NCBI GenBank assembly: GCA_013433145.1 | Contig: CM024177.1 | Location: 392,501-456,500, forward strand | Length of the DNA: 64,000 bases | Source: Ascaris suum | Taxonomy: Eukaryota; Nematoda; Chromadorea; Rhabditida; Ascarididae | Direction of reading: 5' to 3' | Shown: positions 61,501 through 64,000 of the stretch, one piece after another | How the letters are laid out: every line of letters begins with the position of its first letter | Numbering within the stretch: position 1 is the first letter of the stretch | The notes under the pieces: generated by a model | The model's database searches: none | Told to the model about the DNA's origin: nothing | The model's input: only the letters and a program-made list of their open reading frames with translations | Program-made: the position numbers and the translations under genes

Positions 61501-64000
61501 ATGGCGACGAACTACATTGTTTCGGCGCAGAAAGCAACAGTTGTAACACATGCGGTGGTATGTAACTTCACCGGTCCAAATGATCTCAATTTGGTATTGG
61601 CGAAGACGAATCGACTCGAGTTGATGGTCGTTACACCGGACGGTCTCAAGTCGTATCGAGAAGTACCAGTTTTTGGACGCATTGCCGCAGTTAAAGCATT
61701 TCGAGTCAAGAATGAGGTGAGAACTCTTGTTCTGTATGATGGCCTTTTGTTGTTCAGAGTATCGTATACCGCATTTAGCTCCATCATTGAGGTCACGTTC
61801 AACAGCAATTTACCTTAAATTATATTCGGACCACTTTCCGTTGACTCATTGTCGATTATTCTGTATAAAATCCTTTTGGTTCCTCGTATATAATATTATA
61901 ATTCAACAGCCTTTATGTTAGTTGTCTTACACATCTTGTTGCGTTGCTCTTGAAAATGCAATGATATCGTTCTGGTGTCTCTCTCGCTGTGCAAGCAGCC
62001 GATCCCGGTGAAAAAAAATTCCTAATTGAGAGTTTATGATGGATCTCGTTTGTTCGGTAGGAAATAATGTGAGGCTTTGTTTTCGTTGTTTTTATCTCGC
62101 TAATCCGATGGATGAATCGCCGAAAGAGCAGATCTTGGTGGCGCATGTTGCCGATTGCTGAAATCCGATGTTTTGGAGTGTCCTTTCCACGATTACATTA
62201 AATCATAGGAGTCATGTTGGATTGTTTTTAATTCGCTATATTCAGTGATGTGAAGAGTGTAAAGGTTGTGCGGCAAGTAGAACTTAATGACGACTGTAAC
62301 ACGAGTAATTAATTGTAATAACGAGGCTTCTTTAAAAGAATTTGGGGGGGGGGGGGGGAGGGATTGGTTTGATCATTGCTTCCGCTCAATGCCAATTCAC
62401 TCAATTTTTCTCACAGTGATTTGTTTTTGAATTTTATGAAGGCAATCGGCGTTATGAATTGAAACGCCATCAGGATTTCCTCTCTACCTCTATCTTCTTG
62501 TCTCTCTTCCCCTCTCCCCCATCGACGCTCGTCTCCAGCAACCATCCGTTGCTCTCTCCGTGCATATAGTAATAGTACTACAGTAGGATGTTGTTATAGT
62601 CGGTGGACAGCATACTGGTGCTGACACAGAAGCATCATCTCGCGATCCTGTGTTGGGATTCAAATGGCGAGTTGCGAACTAGAGCTTCCGGTCATATCGC
62701 AGATCGGGTTGGACGGCACTCTGAAACTGGTATTATAGCTTGCGTACATTCATCCGGGGTAAGTACGCTTACTTCACTGTTCCGCTTTTGAGGCCAATTC
62801 CCTCAGCATTTTTGTTATTGAGCTTAAAAATCAACCCATTATTTATGGGTTAAATACTTCTTTAACTGTGATTGAATATCCTACCGTTTTTTTTCTTTGT
62901 TTCATTGATTGCACTGAAGTGGTAGACGACAGTGACGATCGGTTACTTATCGAGTTTGATCGTTTAAACTGAGTTCGTTGTGATGAGGTTGCCGTCCTTC
63001 TTTACTTTCTTCCTCTCTCTTCTCTCATTCTCGTACAATTTTTGCATCAGCCTTATTTCAGTTTTGGCCCATAATATGTTGATTACAACGACGCATGAAC
63101 GTTGCCATTGTGCATTATTCCTGGTGCACAATGCAATACTTTGCATGTTGCCTAAATGAATTTTTTTTCTGTCCTGACCGGAAAGCGTCTCTTAATTTGA
63201 TTATATATATTATTGACTTATGTGATGTTATGAACTAAGCGTCGTTAGATGATCGATACCGTGTGCTGATTCTTCCTCCAGCGATGATGGTTCATTTTAA
63301 GTTTGCAGCGATCTTTATGTCAGTATTTCTTATTAAATACCAGCAAATGCAAGGAAAGAATACTCTATCAACACTCACACCTCCATTTTGATAATCAAAA
63401 ATTGTAATTCGTGATAGTCGGTTGTAGTGTCGTTATTGGTAGTCAAATGTCGGCATCACACTCTCCTCTTACCTCCACCTGTTAAAAAAACTTTGAACTT
63501 CGCTTCTTTAATCTAAGTTTTTTTCTTCTTTTTCATTTGCAGCTTATGGCATTTCGCCTCTATGATGGCTTAATCAAAGTGGTACAATGGACTGAAGGCA
63601 GTGATCTACGAGGATTTAATATTCGTTGTGAGGACCTCTATATTGTCGACTTGGATTTCTTATCCGATCCAGGCAATTTTTATTCTTTCAGTACTTGTGG
63701 CTGAGTTGAACCATTGATGACTTGGTTTTTTTTTTTGGTTTCATCAATGGTTTTTTTTTTCAACGCCGCTAAGAGTGGGTAGTTTTGTTGAAGAATATGT
63801 GCTCATTCCAGCGATTGCTTATATTGAATCGTTTTTAATTTCGATGATTTTGCCAGTCGCCTTTTTTCCCTCAGTTTTCCATTTGCACATATTTTATTGA
63901 AATGTTTACCCTCCTTTCTCCCTCTCTCTCTCTCTTTCCCACCCCCCTCTCCTTTTCTGGGCAATAAACGATGAACATTACCTTTTAAAATTTCGGCCTT
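61501..64000 (+). CDS. ddb-1: DDB1 (damage-specific DNA-binding protein 1), 5' part
   Basis: DDB1 is the beta-propeller adaptor of CUL4 ubiquitin ligases, acting in nuclear DNA repair and protein turnover (family knowledge). Exons: 61501-61716 (MATNYIVSAQKATVV, NDLNLVLAKTNRLELMVVT, VPVFGRIAAVKAFR), 62600-62758 (ILVLTQKHHLAIL, GHIADRVGRHSETGII) and 63543 to about 63691 (LMAFRLYDGLIKVVQW, LRGFNIRCEDLYIVDLDFL). All are phase 0 up to the third exon. These correspond to roughly the first 175 residues of a protein of about 1100 aa; the first beta-propeller is only begun. The rest lies beyond the window. The third exon's donor is not certain. Confidence 0.93.
62344..62358. repeat. poly(G) run, 15 G
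   Basis: G run on the + strand in ddb-1 intron 1. Confidence 0.85.

Overview
The window is a piece of a nematode nuclear chromosome. The evidence is a nematode cuticlin gene (cut-1), a 19-base exact match to the nematode spliced leader SL1, AT-rich DNA with long T-rich introns, nematode-style splice sites (TTTCAG acceptors) and no operon-like bacterial structure. All gene models below were built by hand from open exons, splice signals, phase matching and recalled family motifs. No database search was run.

Layout. 1-1166: 3' flank of PUS7. 1167-10878 (-): PUS7/TruD-type tRNA/mRNA pseudouridine synthase, 12 phase-consistent exons, about 572 aa. 10.9-17.4 kb: a small two-exon, two-TM protein gene (12173-12693, +) in otherwise gene-poor DNA with simple repeats. 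17405-19483 (+): cut-1 cuticlin with a TATA box and an apparent late frameshift. 19.5-23.5 kb: gene-poor. 23527-24430 (-): 3' exons of an unidentified gene. 24622-36274 (+): TBCCD1 (TBCC domain-containing protein 1), 12 exons, about 551 aa. 36.3-40.6 kb: intergenic, with a CR1-like LINE tail. 40632-54666 (+): an M3-family (thimet oligopeptidase/oligopeptidase A-like) gene of about 20 exons with an arginine-rich, presequence-like N terminus; its zinc-binding motif looks destroyed. 54.7-61.5 kb: intergenic, with a second LINE tail and a 26-bp tandem repeat. 61501 to the window end (+): the first exons of ddb-1 (DDB1), continuing off the edge.

The genes are unrelated housekeeping or structural functions (RNA modification, cuticle, centrosome/Golgi positioning, peptidase-like protein, CUL4 ubiquitin ligase adaptor), and nothing suggests a joint pathway. 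The most noteworthy points are the eroded M3 active site, the antisense SL1 sequence inside an M3 intron, apparent 1- or 4-base frameshifts in three conserved genes (assembly indels or real lesions), and long poly(G) runs that lie almost always on the + strand.
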